Part shown: in pieces, positions 32,512-42,107 of the stretch
How positions within the stretch are numbered: the stretch's first letter is position 1
Layout of the letters: every line of letters starts with the position of its first letter
Position numbers and translations under genes: made by a program
NCBI GenBank assembly: GCA_045133915.1
Contig: JBGUUX010000095.1
Location: 1 to 49,025 of the forward strand
DNA from: RGIG7300 sp045133915
Lineage (GTDB): Bacteria; Bacillota; Clostridia; Oscillospirales; CAG-272
Direction of reading: 5' to 3'
Length of the DNA stretch: 49,025 nucleotides
Notes under the pieces: generated by a model
The model's input: only the letters and a program-made list of their open reading frames with translations
The model's database searches: none
What the model was told of the DNA's origin: nothing

Positions 32512-35500
32512 TCATGTTTCACACTCAATTGCACGTTTAAGCGCAAAAGAATAAATTATACATTTAATTACCCTTTTACCGGTCATTGCTTCAAGAGCCT
32601 TTTTGTAGTAGTAAAGCTGTCGGCGGTGACGGTCTACTAAGGTCTTTTCATCCTTGACTGAATCGGTCTTATAATCTACAAGAACTATATCGCCATTGCC
32701 GTCGTAATAGAAGCAGTCTATAACGCCCTGTACCAGAACGTACTCGTCCTTCATAAGCTCCTGCATTTCCTCAGTGAAGTAGGACGCTCCGAGATTAACG
32801 TTAAATCGTTTTTCGCGGTAGAGCTTTTGGGACGTACGTATGTCATAATAGAGCTCCGACTTAAAAAAGCTTTCTACCGCACCTACGTTTACCAGCTCCT
32901 TTGCTTCGGGCGGTAAAAATCTCTTCTCTACAAGGCGGTCAAGCTCGGCGGTAACTCCCTTCTCTTCTACCGTATCGAAGTCGCAGAACTGCATAAAGGC
33001 GTGGGTAGCGTTACCTGTATCTGCCCCTCGGCTGAAGCTATGCTCCATAGCAAAGTAAGGCGTCTTTGTAGTGATAACGGTAGATAGCATAGAGCCCTCA
33101 AGGTTATCAAGTATATCAGGGTAGAGCCTTGATACCGACATCTTGGCAGGTATCATATTTGCGGCGGCGTAGGGATATACGTAGCCGATATTTTTCTTTA
33201 ATCTGTCGGTGTCCGCCCGTATAACCGTAGGCTCACTTACCTCGCTCTTTGACCTATGTTTTGGGTCGGAGGTACCGGTTATAAGCTCTATATCGTAGGC
33301 TGATCTGTCGCAACCCTCAAGGGATGCAAGTATCCACGCTATGTAGGAGTGGTTGTGGATCATATAGGTTCCGGAAACCAGGGAGGAGGCGGAGGTGTAC
33401 TTATTAAAGCTCGCGTCGGGGTCCTTTGCCGACGCGGTTATCCACAGCTTATTTATACCTCGGGTCAGAGCAACGTAGAGCACACGGTATTCTTCGTCTA
33501 TATTGTCCCTTGTGATACGGCATTTTGCTGCGTTCATAATATAACTGTCGTATAGTATAAGCCCCGTTTGGTCGGCTATCTTTGCCGCAATACCGAAGTC
33601 GGGGTGGAAATAGAGCTTTTCCTTCATATCCTGTGTGCTAGTGTTCTTATCGCAGGAGCATAAAAAGCAGTATGGAAACTCGAGACCTTTGGAGTGATGG
33701 ACGGTCATTATCTTGACGGCGTTACCAGAACCTGCAAAGGCTGCCGCCGCAGGCAGAGCCTGTCCCGCATCGATTACCTTTTCTATATAAGCAAGGAAGT
33801 TGTATACCCCCTTGAACTCTCCGTTTTCAAAGTTTTTGGCGTAGTCATAGAACAAGAGGAGATTGTTCCTTGCCACCTTAGCCTCGCCCTCGTTCTTATC
33901 CTTGGTGACTACCGACATAAGACCCTTTTGGTAGATAAGCTTCCATAGAAGCTCGTGGGCGCTCATACCCCTTGCATCACGGCGAAGCGACTCTATATCT
34001 TTTATAAAGCGGTTTCCCTTTTCAAAATTGCGGGTAGCGCAGTATTCCTTTATAGAATTGAACAGGGTGTCTGCAGGGGCTTCTCTTCTGACACGGATAA
34101 GCTCGTCAAGGGTAATGTCGTACACGGGACTCTTGGCTATACCGCACACAAAAACATCACGGCGGGTGTTGTCTATAGCATTGAGCCAACACAGGGCAAG
34201 CATTATCTCTGGGTTATCAAAGAACTCTCTCTTAACATCGCAGTAATAGGGTATCCCCCTCTTTTCAAGCTCACGGGTAAAGGGCAGAGCCGAGCTTGAA
34301 AGACTGCGCAGCATTATTGCAATATCCGAAGGAGCGCTTCCCTTTGCCAAAAGCTCCTCGATACGGTCGCATACATATGCCGCCTCGGCGCTTTTTTCTT
34401 CGTTCTTTGCTATAAGCGCTACGGTAACAGGTTGGGTATCAGTCTCGGACTTAGAGTATACCAGATCGTCACCGTCAACGTATTCTATGGAGGAGTCTCC
34501 CTTTTCAAAGCAAGTACGGGACACGGCGTTTGCGAAGGTAAGTATCTTATCGGAAGAACGGAAGTTGTTGGAGAGAAATATCTTACAACCTCGGTCAGTT
34601 GCCTCTTTATCCTCGGTATAGTCGTCAAAGTTCTCACGGTATGCGCCAAACAGAGCAGGCTCTGCTCCGCGGAAACCGTAGATGCTCTGCTTGATATCCC
34701 CTACCATAAATCGGGTATTAGGAGCGGCTATCATACGGAATATGGCGTCCTGAACGCTATTGACGTCCTGATACTCGTCTATATATATCTCCTTGTAGCG
34801 TCGTCTGTACTCAAGGGCGGTCTCGGTAGGTTCACCCTTGTCACAAAGCAGACCGAGGGTCAACGCCTCACAGTCAGCAAAGGAGACTATGCCCCTCTTA
34901 TGCTTTTGGGCCATAAAGCTCTTGTGAAAATAAGAAAGAAGCTTATACAGGTCTGAGTTAAGTTCACTTGTTTTGGCGCCAAGGTAGCTTACCGTGTCAA
35001 GGTCGTTTGCAAAGAGCGGTGTGAGTTTCTTTACCACATCCTTAAAAAATTCTCTTGCGGGCTTGACTGCCTCTGCTTCGGCGGCGCAGTCCTTACCACG
35101 TATACTGCCAAGGCGAGTATATTTAATAGAGTGCAATGCCTCTCTTACTGCATCGTAGCCTTTGTAACAGGCATCGGTTATAGAGTCCATAAGAGCTAAA
35201 TCGTCGTTAAAGGCAGGTCCGTAAGCCTTATCAAGACCCTCGGTAGACTCTATAATACGAATAGAGTTGGTATATCCACGTTTAACGGCGTTTATACTGT
35301 CCAGAGTATGGCGCTTGAGCTCAAGTCCCCAAGGATTGTCAAAGGGCTCGGCTGTGTTATCACGGAGCTTGTCTGCACAGTCTGACAGAAGTTCAAGACC
35401 CTCCATACGGGAGTATAGTTTGTTGTAGAGAGACATAAATATCTCACCAAGGCTTTCATCGCGTAGCTGTGCAAAATTATCGCAGAACGCCGCAAAGTCG

Positions 35501-35976
35501 GCAACTCCGTGCTCGGCTGAGTTGGCATAAAACTCTTCTATAGTCTGCTCCATGACCTCGGTCATAAGGAGCTTATTTTCCGCCTCGTCGGCTATACGTA
35601 CGGTGTTTGAGAGTCCCAGCCTTGCAAAGTGAGTCTTGACCACCTCAAGGCAAAAGCTGTTGATGGTACATATAGATGCTCTTGGCAGATCGCGAAGTTG
35701 TCGGCGCAATCTTTTGTTCTTTGGGTCAAGTGCGATAGCCTTTTTGATCTCTCGGTTAAGCTTGTCCTTAAGCTGAGCTGCTGCCGCATTGGTAAAGGTA
35801 ACAACCAACATCTCAAGTATATTACCGTCGTAGCTGTCGTCGGTAACGCGGTCTATGATACGGCGCACAAGCACCGCAGTTTTACCCGAACCGGCTGAAG
35901 CCGAAACAAGAAGGTCGCAGTTAGAGGCATCTATTGCCATACGCTGGGCAGGAGTCCATCTGATATCGTTACTCAT
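32512..35976 (-). CDS. addA: ATP-dependent helicase/nuclease subunit A
   Basis: AddA is the UvrD-like 3'-5' helicase plus nuclease of the AddAB recombination machine, which processes double-strand ends for RecA. The 1154-residue product has Walker A SAGSGKT (27-33), Walker B YIDEYQD, the helicase motif VMTVHHSKGLEFPY and the C-terminal nuclease motif VLVDYKTD. It overlaps the end of addB by eight bases. Confidence 0.95.
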   Translation of the reverse strand: MSNDIRWTPAQRMAIDASNCDLLVSASAGSGKTAVLVRRIIDRVTDDSYDGNILEMLVVTFTNAAAAQLKDKLNREIKKAIALDPKNKRLRRQLRDLPRASICTINSFCLEVVKTHFARLGLSNTVRIADEAENKLLMTEVMEQTIEEFYANSAEHGVADFAAFCDNFAQLRDESLGEIFMSLYNKLYSRMEGLELLSDCADKLRDNTAEPFDNPWGLELKRHTLDSINAVKRGYTNSIRIIESTEGLDKAYGPAFNDDLALMDSITDACYKGYDAVREALHSIKYTRLGSIRGKDCAAEAEAVKPAREFFKDVVKKLTPLFANDLDTVSYLGAKTSELNSDLYKLLSYFHKSFMAQKHKRGIVSFADCEALTLGLLCDKGEPTETALEYRRRYKEIYIDEYQDVNSVQDAIFRMIAAPNTRFMVGDIKQSIYGFRGAEPALFGAYRENFDDYTEDKEATDRGCKIFLSNNFRSSDKILTFANAVSRTCFEKGDSSIEYVDGDDLVYSKSETDTQPVTVALIAKNEEKSAEAAYVCDRIEELLAKGSAPSDIAIMLRSLSSSALPFTRELEKRGIPYYCDVKREFFDNPEIMLALCWLNAIDNTRRDVFVCGIAKSPVYDITLDELIRVRREAPADTLFNSIKEYCATRNFEKGNRFIKDIESLRRDARGMSAHELLWKLIYQKGLMSVVTKDKNEGEAKVARNNLLLFYDYAKNFENGEFKGVYNFLAYIEKVIDAGQALPAAAAFAGSGNAVKIMTVHHSKGLEFPYCFLCSCDKNTSTQDMKEKLYFHPDFGIAAKIADQTGLILYDSYIMNAAKCRITRDNIDEEYRVLYVALTRGINKLWITASAKDPDASFNKYTSASSLVSGTYMIHNHSYIAWILASLEGCDRSAYDIELITGTSDPKHRSKSEVSEPTVIRADTDRLKKNIGYVYPYAAANMIPAKMSVSRLYPDILDNLEGSMLSTVITTKTPYFAMEHSFSRGADTGNATHAFMQFCDFDTVEEKGVTAELDRLVEKRFLPPEAKELVNVGAVESFFKSELYYDIRTSQKLYREKRFNVNLGASYFTEEMQELMKDEYVLVQGVIDCFYYDGNGDIVLVDYKTDSVKDEKTLVDRHRRQLYYYKKALEAMTGKRVIKCIIYSFALKRAIECET

Positions 35977-38900
35977 TGTCCTGGTCTCCTTCCTTGTTTT
36001 GTCTGCATACCGCCCTCATACGGCAGTATTCACAGGGGTTACGGGAATCTCGCATAGGTACTGCATCTGCCTTACCCTTTTTAAGTCCGTCGGCTATACG
36101 AACAAGGGTGTCGGTAATGGTGGTCTTAATATCGTTGAGAGATTCTAATGTAAACACGGAGTCCTCGGCGTTTGCCTTGGTGCCCGTGGTTATGCCCTTA
36201 GGCAGAGGAATATCTCCTTCTGTCTTAGACATAGCCTTGATTATTTCATCGTTATCTAACAGCATACCCTGTCTTTCGATATGCTCTATAACGTTGCGCT
36301 CAGCCTCTTCGGAGGACATAAGTACCTCGTGGCTGTCCTTGGGAAGTCTTGCTATATAGTAAAGCACTCCTGCGGGAACAAGCTCTGCGTTGCAGTCGGC
36401 AAGGTGGGCAAAGCGCTGTTTATTTTCCATTATCGAGAACATATACAAGAACATCTGCAGGTTAAGACCCTTTTCCAGATCCGAGCGCTTAAACGCCTTA
36501 CTTCCAGTCTTGTAGTCTACCACACGGAAATATGTATTGCCGTCTTTTTCGTAGGTGTCTACACGGTCTATCTGACCGTAAACGTAGACCTCGCTTCCGT
36601 CGGACAGAGGTACGCGGAAGGGGGATATGCCGCCCTCGTTACCCTTGACTATAGGTAACTCAAACAGCACGGGCTTAAAATCTGAATTTTTAAACTCGTC
36701 GTATATACTGTGTACAAAGACAAGAGCCTGTCTCTTAAGTCGCTTAAAGAGCGCCATCATACGGCGGCTGACCTTAAGAGCGTCACCGCAGGTCTTTTCG
36801 ATATAAGCGTCAACTAGTCTTGTAACTATAGCCTCGGTCTCGAAACTGTCTATCTCTCTTCCCTCTTTTGCGGCGTCACGCACACAGGTAAAAAACTCCT
36901 CAAGCAGAGCGTGGATAAAGTTACCCACGTCTCTTGGGTCATAGCTGACCTTACGCTGTTCGTTAAGCTTAAGGACGTAGTCAAGCTGATATGCAAAGCT
37001 GCAATGAACGTAGGAATCTACCCTTGACTGAGTTAGGTTGATATCCCCTGAGAACACCTTGAGGTTTTCGGGGTCGGTGACCGAGCAAAGAGTGGTTGTT
37101 ATGGGAACCTCGAGAGCCTTTATAGCGTCGGCATAACGGGGATCCTCAGAGAGAAGCTCCCTTACCGCCTCGGTGTATCTTTGGTCGTTGATAAAGTCAA
37201 AGGCTGATTCCTTATCGTATACAAGGTCGTGAATATCAACGCTTTGTTCCTTAAGGGTCGGAAAAAGTCTCTTAAGCTCGTATATACAAGCTGAGGGCAG
37301 AACATCCTTGCCCTCAAGGCTTCCGGTATAATAGCTTACCGTAACCTCTTCTGCCGAAAGAACACCTCTCCAAAAGCCGTAAAGCTCGGAGACTGAAAGT
37401 TCCTCGGGGTCGTTTGGCAGAGCTATATTTTTTTCGCATAAAGCGCTTCTGAGCTCGTCGTTTAGTATGTTATTTTCTTTAAATACCGAGGGGAAACTGC
37501 CGTCCACCGCACCCATGATATAGCACTTTTTAAGTCCTGCGCTCTTAAGGGAACCAATAGAGGTACAGTTTATCTGATCTGCCGTCGCGGGAATAAGGGA
37601 AAAGTCGGTCTGGGAGGTAAGGAGTCGGATAAGCCTCTTAAGGGTCTCAAGGTCTCCTATGGGTATATCCTTTGCGCACAGTGAAAGCTGTTCAAGAGCG
37701 GTGATAAGACCGTTATATACCGCAGTATCCTCGTCGTCAAAGGCGTGGATATCTACCGTTTGGCATATAAATGCGTATATAGCCTTGGCGCAGTCATCTG
37801 CCGAGGTCTTGCCGTTAACAGACTGAGACAAAGCTATCAATGGCTCACGCAGACGGTCACGGATATCGTTTATACGTATAAGTCTGTTGGTAATGTCGGC
37901 GTTGGTGCGGTCGGTGTAGCCGTCGGGGTTCATATTCCAGGCAGAATCAAGTTTCCACATAGAGCCCTGTATAGACCAGGTGGAGGCGTATTCCTCGATG
38001 ATGTCACACTCCTCGTCGGTGATGCCGCAAATCCCTGTTTTAAGATATGATATAACGTCGGGCAAACGCCAGTTGTAGGTTATGATATTAAGCGCCGAGA
38101 TGATAAGCTTGACTATAGGCTTCTGAAGGATGTCCTCCTTGACCGAAAAATGATAAGGAATACCGTGGCGCTTAAACAAAGAGTCAAGTATGCCAAGGTA
38201 CGCCGAGCCATCACCCATGGCTACGGTGATGTCACGGTAACGCCTTCCTGCCCGTATCTGCTTCATTATATCAGCGCATACAAGCTCACACTCGGTATAA
38301 ATATCCGGTGCGCAAAGAAGTGAGATACTTTCGCACTCCCTTTCAAAGGAAGCGGTGGAATAGCTGTCGTAGCAATATTTTTCAAAAAAGGAAAGGTCAT
38401 CGGTACGCTTTGAGGTAAGGATAGTATCCTCAGCTACCGATACTTTATTGTCCTCAGCAAGTCTTATAAGTCGATTCTTGGTCTTATTTACGTTTTCAAA
38501 AACCTCACCGTCGCGCGTGGGATCTAAACATAGAGAAACAGTAACGTTGCAGGTTCTTGGGATAATAGCCTCAATAAGACCGTACTCCGCAGGGGTAAAA
38601 CCGGAAAAGGAGTCTATGTAAATATTGGTACCGTCAAGCATAGAGCTGTGCTTTATAAGCTCAGCCGCTCTCTTGAGATCATCCTTTGCTGAGTCAAAGC
38701 CGTCGTGAATAAGCTCGTCGTAGCGGGAATAAAGGGTAGCTATATCCTCTGCTCTGGGGATCAAAGCTTCATCAAGCTGATATACCGCGTCTTCCAATGA
38801 AATAGGATCAACGCTATAGTCTGCAAACTGATCGCAAAGGGTAACAAGGGACGAGACCAGTCCCACGTCGGCCGAAGCGCCCTGCTTAAAGGTGTTAAGC

Positions 38901-39208
38901 GTAGGTGATAATTCAGAAAGGACACGCCACATCATAATGGCCTGTCCTCCCTTGTCTAGATAGTTATAGCATAGTCGGCCAAGCGCTCTGAAAACTGTAT
39001 TACAGAAGCGTCTGAAACTTACCACCTCAAGCTCCATAACGTTAGGGGTAGCTCCCAGGGCAGTGGATATCAAGCGCTCGGAGGAAAGAATATCCTGCTC
39101 GGGCACTATCACCAAGACCTTTATTTCATTTTCGAGATCGCGCTTGACACGGCGGATCATCTCCCTCGTCTTGCCGCTTCCCGGTGAACCTAAAATAAAA
39201 GAAAGCAT
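35969..39208 (-). CDS. addB: ATP-dependent helicase/nuclease subunit B
   Basis: AddB is the partner subunit that recognises Chi and carries a second nuclease. The 1079-residue product has Walker A GSPGSGKT (7-14), the nuclease motif VVDYKTG near 885, and cysteines for the structural 4Fe-4S cluster (one before the nuclease domain in HCSFAYQLDY, three at the C-terminus in CEYCRMRAVC). GAGG lies seven bases before the ATG. Confidence 0.93.
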   Translation of the reverse strand: MLSFILGSPGSGKTREMIRRVKRDLENEIKVLVIVPEQDILSSERLISTALGATPNVMELEVVSFRRFCNTVFRALGRLCYNYLDKGGQAIMMWRVLSELSPTLNTFKQGASADVGLVSSLVTLCDQFADYSVDPISLEDAVYQLDEALIPRAEDIATLYSRYDELIHDGFDSAKDDLKRAAELIKHSSMLDGTNIYIDSFSGFTPAEYGLIEAIIPRTCNVTVSLCLDPTRDGEVFENVNKTKNRLIRLAEDNKVSVAEDTILTSKRTDDLSFFEKYCYDSYSTASFERECESISLLCAPDIYTECELVCADIMKQIRAGRRYRDITVAMGDGSAYLGILDSLFKRHGIPYHFSVKEDILQKPIVKLIISALNIITYNWRLPDVISYLKTGICGITDEECDIIEEYASTWSIQGSMWKLDSAWNMNPDGYTDRTNADITNRLIRINDIRDRLREPLIALSQSVNGKTSADDCAKAIYAFICQTVDIHAFDDEDTAVYNGLITALEQLSLCAKDIPIGDLETLKRLIRLLTSQTDFSLIPATADQINCTSIGSLKSAGLKKCYIMGAVDGSFPSVFKENNILNDELRSALCEKNIALPNDPEELSVSELYGFWRGVLSAEEVTVSYYTGSLEGKDVLPSACIYELKRLFPTLKEQSVDIHDLVYDKESAFDFINDQRYTEAVRELLSEDPRYADAIKALEVPITTTLCSVTDPENLKVFSGDINLTQSRVDSYVHCSFAYQLDYVLKLNEQRKVSYDPRDVGNFIHALLEEFFTCVRDAAKEGREIDSFETEAIVTRLVDAYIEKTCGDALKVSRRMMALFKRLKRQALVFVHSIYDEFKNSDFKPVLFELPIVKGNEGGISPFRVPLSDGSEVYVYGQIDRVDTYEKDGNTYFRVVDYKTGSKAFKRSDLEKGLNLQMFLYMFSIMENKQRFAHLADCNAELVPAGVLYYIARLPKDSHEVLMSSEEAERNVIEHIERQGMLLDNDEIIKAMSKTEGDIPLPKGITTGTKANAEDSVFTLESLNDIKTTITDTLVRIADGLKKGKADAVPMRDSRNPCEYCRMRAVCRQNKEGDQDNE

Positions 39209-39232
39209 ACTAAAACCTCAAAATTATGTTAC

Positions 39233-39253
39233 AGGGAGGGATAGCCCCTCCCT
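39233..39253. repeat. Eight-bp perfect hairpin between the topoisomerase gene and addB
   Basis: AGGGAGGG pairs with CCCTCCCT across loop ATAGC. No T-run follows in either direction, so it is a poor terminator. It could be a copy of a palindromic intergenic repeat. Confidence 0.6.
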
Positions 39254-39263
39254 ACGGTATTTT

Positions 39264-41243
39264 TTAAATGTCAGCGTCCTTTGCGTACTTTGCGCCGTTT
39301 AAGGTGATAAACTCCTTACGTGCAGGGAGATTGTCACCTAAAAGTGTATCAAATATAATAGCGGTCTGTTCTGCATCTGCCGCATCCACACGGATAAGAC
39401 GGCGGGTCGCAGGGTTCATTGTTGTCTGGGACATCATCTCGGGCGTATTTTCGCCAAGACCCTTGGAACGTTGAAGGGTGTACTTGGTTCCCTCAAGCTT
39501 TGCTAAGATATCAGCCTTTTCAAACTCGTTGTAAGCAAAGTAGGTATCGTCCTTGACGGTTATCTCGTAGAGCGGAGACTCTGCGATATACACCCTGCCC
39601 TCGTCAATAAGGTCGGGAAGCAGACGGTAAATAAGGGTAAGAATAAGAGTTCTGATCTGGAATCCGTCCTCGTCGGCATCGGTACAGATGATTATCTTAT
39701 TCCACTTAAGCAGATTGATATCAAACTTGGGGAACTCTGTCTTGAACTTGCCGTCTATCTTAACACCGCAGCCTATAACACGGAGAAGGTCACGGATTAT
39801 ATCGCTCTTGAATATTTTATCGTAACCTGCCTTAAGACAGTTAAGCGTCTTACCTCTGACAGGTATGATAGCCTGAAACTCGGGGTTACGGGCAAGCTTA
39901 CAGCTTGTCATAGCCGAGTCACCCTCAACTATATAGACCTCGCGTTCCTCGGGATCCTTTGAGCGGCAGTTGATAAACTTTTCCACCTTGTTCTTGATAT
40001 CAATATTCTTAATAAGATCGTCGCGGGTCTTTAAACGTGTCTTCTCAGCGCTCTCACGGCTTCGCTTATTGGCAAGAACTACGTTTGCAATCTGCTCGGC
40101 ATCAAGGGGATTTTCGATAAAATAGGTTTCAAGCTGCTGCTTAATATAGTCGGTGAGAAATTCCTTGATGAAGCGGTTGGTGATAGACTTTTTGGTCTGG
40201 TTCTCGTAAGAGGTCTGTGTAGAGAAGTTATTGGAAACAAAAACAAGGGATGCGCCGATATCGTCAAAGCGGACCTTTGCCTCGTTCTTGTTATATTTTG
40301 CGTTGTTTTTGAGATACTTGTCAACGGCAAACACAAAGGCGTTACGCATAGCGTCGTCGGGGGCACCTCCGTGCTCAAGAAAGCTTGAATTGTGATAATG
40401 CTCTACAAATGACTTGTTCTGGGTAAAACAGAAGGTAAGCTCTACCTTGAGCTTGTACTCGGAAAGGTCTGCTCTGTCGCGTCCCTGTGTTTCGGTTGCC
40501 CAGATAACAGGCTGTGTCATAGGGGTGCCCGCAGCTTCAAGCACGTAGTCGCTGATACCGTGCTCATAATAATACTCGGTGGTCTCAAAGCCGCCGTTAC
40601 CCTCAAACTTAAGAACGAACTTAATGCCGCTGTTTACCACCGCCTGCTTATGAAGCATCTCGGTAAAGAAGTCACGGGGCATATTGATGTCAGTAAATAC
40701 CTCAAGGTCAGGTCTCCACTTAATAACAGTACCGGTACGACGCTTGTCAAGGGGAGTTATCTTAAGCTTTGATGCAGGATTACCCTTTTTAAAGTTTATC
40801 TCGTAAAGGTTGCCGTCGCGATAGCTCTTGACCTCCATATACTCTGAGGAGAACTGAGTAGCACAGGCACCAAGACCGTTAAGACCCAGAGAATATTCGT
40901 AGTTGCCTCCGCCCTGGTTATTGTTATACTTACCGCCTGCATAGAGCTCACAGAATACAAGATCCCAGTTATAACGCTTTTCCTTTTCGTTATAATCAAG
41001 GGGAATACCACGTCCCTTGTCCTCTACCTCTATAGACATATCACGGAAAACGGTAACGGTAATAACCTTACCAAAACCCTCTCTTGCTTCGTCCACAGAG
41101 TTTGACACTATCTCGAATACCGAATGCTCACATCCCTCAAGTCCGTCAGAACCAAAGATGACACCGGGGCGCTTACGAACCTTATCGGGACCCTTCAGTA
41201 ACGTAATATCGTCATTAGAATAGCTTGCTTTTGTGTTAGCCAT
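39264..41243 (-). CDS. Divergent type IIA DNA topoisomerase B subunit (GyrB/ParE family)
   Basis: The 659-residue protein has the full GyrB/ParE layout. The GHKL ATPase has VFEIVSNSVDEA, DKGRGIP, GLNGLGAC and a QTK-loop (QTKKSITN); the transducer follows; the TOPRIM domain has EGDSA and TDADEDG; then QRSKGLGE. Several near-invariant positions differ from gyrase: EGDSAMTSCKLAR replaces EGDSAGGSAKQGR, QRSKGLGE replaces QRYKGLGE, and VDNS is VSNS. The catalytic Glu, Asn and acidic metal ligands are kept, so it should be active. Clostridia commonly carry such a second topoisomerase next to its A subunit; here no A subunit adjoins it. Confidence 0.85.
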   Translation of the reverse strand: MANTKASYSNDDITLLKGPDKVRKRPGVIFGSDGLEGCEHSVFEIVSNSVDEAREGFGKVITVTVFRDMSIEVEDKGRGIPLDYNEKEKRYNWDLVFCELYAGGKYNNNQGGGNYEYSLGLNGLGACATQFSSEYMEVKSYRDGNLYEINFKKGNPASKLKITPLDKRRTGTVIKWRPDLEVFTDINMPRDFFTEMLHKQAVVNSGIKFVLKFEGNGGFETTEYYYEHGISDYVLEAAGTPMTQPVIWATETQGRDRADLSEYKLKVELTFCFTQNKSFVEHYHNSSFLEHGGAPDDAMRNAFVFAVDKYLKNNAKYNKNEAKVRFDDIGASLVFVSNNFSTQTSYENQTKKSITNRFIKEFLTDYIKQQLETYFIENPLDAEQIANVVLANKRSRESAEKTRLKTRDDLIKNIDIKNKVEKFINCRSKDPEEREVYIVEGDSAMTSCKLARNPEFQAIIPVRGKTLNCLKAGYDKIFKSDIIRDLLRVIGCGVKIDGKFKTEFPKFDINLLKWNKIIICTDADEDGFQIRTLILTLIYRLLPDLIDEGRVYIAESPLYEITVKDDTYFAYNEFEKADILAKLEGTKYTLQRSKGLGENTPEMMSQTTMNPATRRLIRVDAADAEQTAIIFDTLLGDNLPARKEFITLNGAKYAKDADI

Positions 41244-41257
41244 TAAAATTCTCCTTA

Positions 41258-41286
41258 TTGAAAAATCTCTTTGTATATGTTAAAAT
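41258..41286 (+). promoter_or_regulatory. Promoter of the QueG-like gene
   Basis: TTGAAA (41258-41263), a 17-base spacer and TAAAAT (41281-41286). The start codon is only 16 bases further on, leaving a leader of about ten bases that holds just the ribosome site. Confidence 0.65.
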
Positions 41287-41302
41287 GCTTTTGGGTGATA
41301 AT

Positions 41303-42085
41303 ATGCTTGAATTATGTAAATACGTTTTTAAGAACGAAAATATCGAATATATAGGCATCCTGCCTATAGAAAGCTGTAAAATTATAAATCAGTCTCTTTA
41401 TGAACGAACCTGCAGCTGGGCTAAAAGTGTTATTCTCTTTTTAGTACCATACTATACCGAGGATAAGCCGGAGAGGAATATTTCGCTCTATGCAGTTGCA
41501 AAGGATTACCACGTATATATGGCAGACCTTACCGACAGAACGGTACAGCGACTGCAGTATATGCAACCTGACCGACGGTTCCGCGGTATGGCGGATCACT
41601 CGCCTATAGCCGAGACCTCAGCCGCAGCCATGGCAGGACTGGGTATCATCGGAGACAACTACCGTCTGATAAACGAAAAGTACGGCTCCTACGTCTTTAT
41701 CGGCGGCATATTCACCGATATGGTGACCGCAGAAAAATCAAAAAAAATTTCATTCTGCCATCACTGCGGTAAATGTACCGAAGCTTGTCCCTCAAGGGAT
41801 AACTGTCTCTCAGCGTTGACTCAGCAAAAAGGCGAGCTTGACGACAAGACTATCTCTCTTATGAGACAGCATCACACCGCCTGGGGTTGTGATATCTGTC
41901 AAAAGGTATGTCCCCTTAATAAAAATGCAGAAACCACGCCGATAGATTTCTTTTGGCAGGACAGGATATTTGAGCTTACACCAGAGATACTAGACAGCAT
42001 GTCGGATGAAGAGCTTAAAACAAGAGCCTTTGGCTGGCGGAAAAGAAAAACCATAGAACGCAACATAAAACTGCTTACAGAGTAA
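41303..42085 (+). CDS. Epoxyqueuosine reductase-like 4Fe-4S protein (short form)
   Basis: QueG reduces epoxyqueuosine to queuosine in tRNA using cobalamin and two 4Fe-4S clusters. The 260-residue product has the DUF1730-type N-terminal domain with ADHSPIAE (Asp98, the proposed acid) and AGLGIIGDNYRLIN, then two cysteine clusters: Cys152/155/158/162 and Cys196/199/203. It lacks the C-terminal HEAT-repeat region of full-length QueG (about 380 residues), as do many clostridial homologues. The start at 41303 is chosen because GGGTGAT precedes it by three bases and the longer frame begins in the promoter. No other queuosine gene is nearby. Confidence 0.8.
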   Translation: MLELCKYVFKNENIEYIGILPIESCKIINQSLYERTCSWAKSVILFLVPYYTEDKPERNISLYAVAKDYHVYMADLTDRTVQRLQYMQPDRRFRGMADHSPIAETSAAAMAGLGIIGDNYRLINEKYGSYVFIGGIFTDMVTAEKSKKISFCHHCGKCTEACPSRDNCLSALTQQKGELDDKTISLMRQHHTAWGCDICQKVCPLNKNAETTPIDFFWQDRIFELTPEILDSMSDEELKTRAFGWRKRKTIERNIKLLTE

Positions 42086-42107
42086 TATACTATAAGCGGT
42101 GATATAT

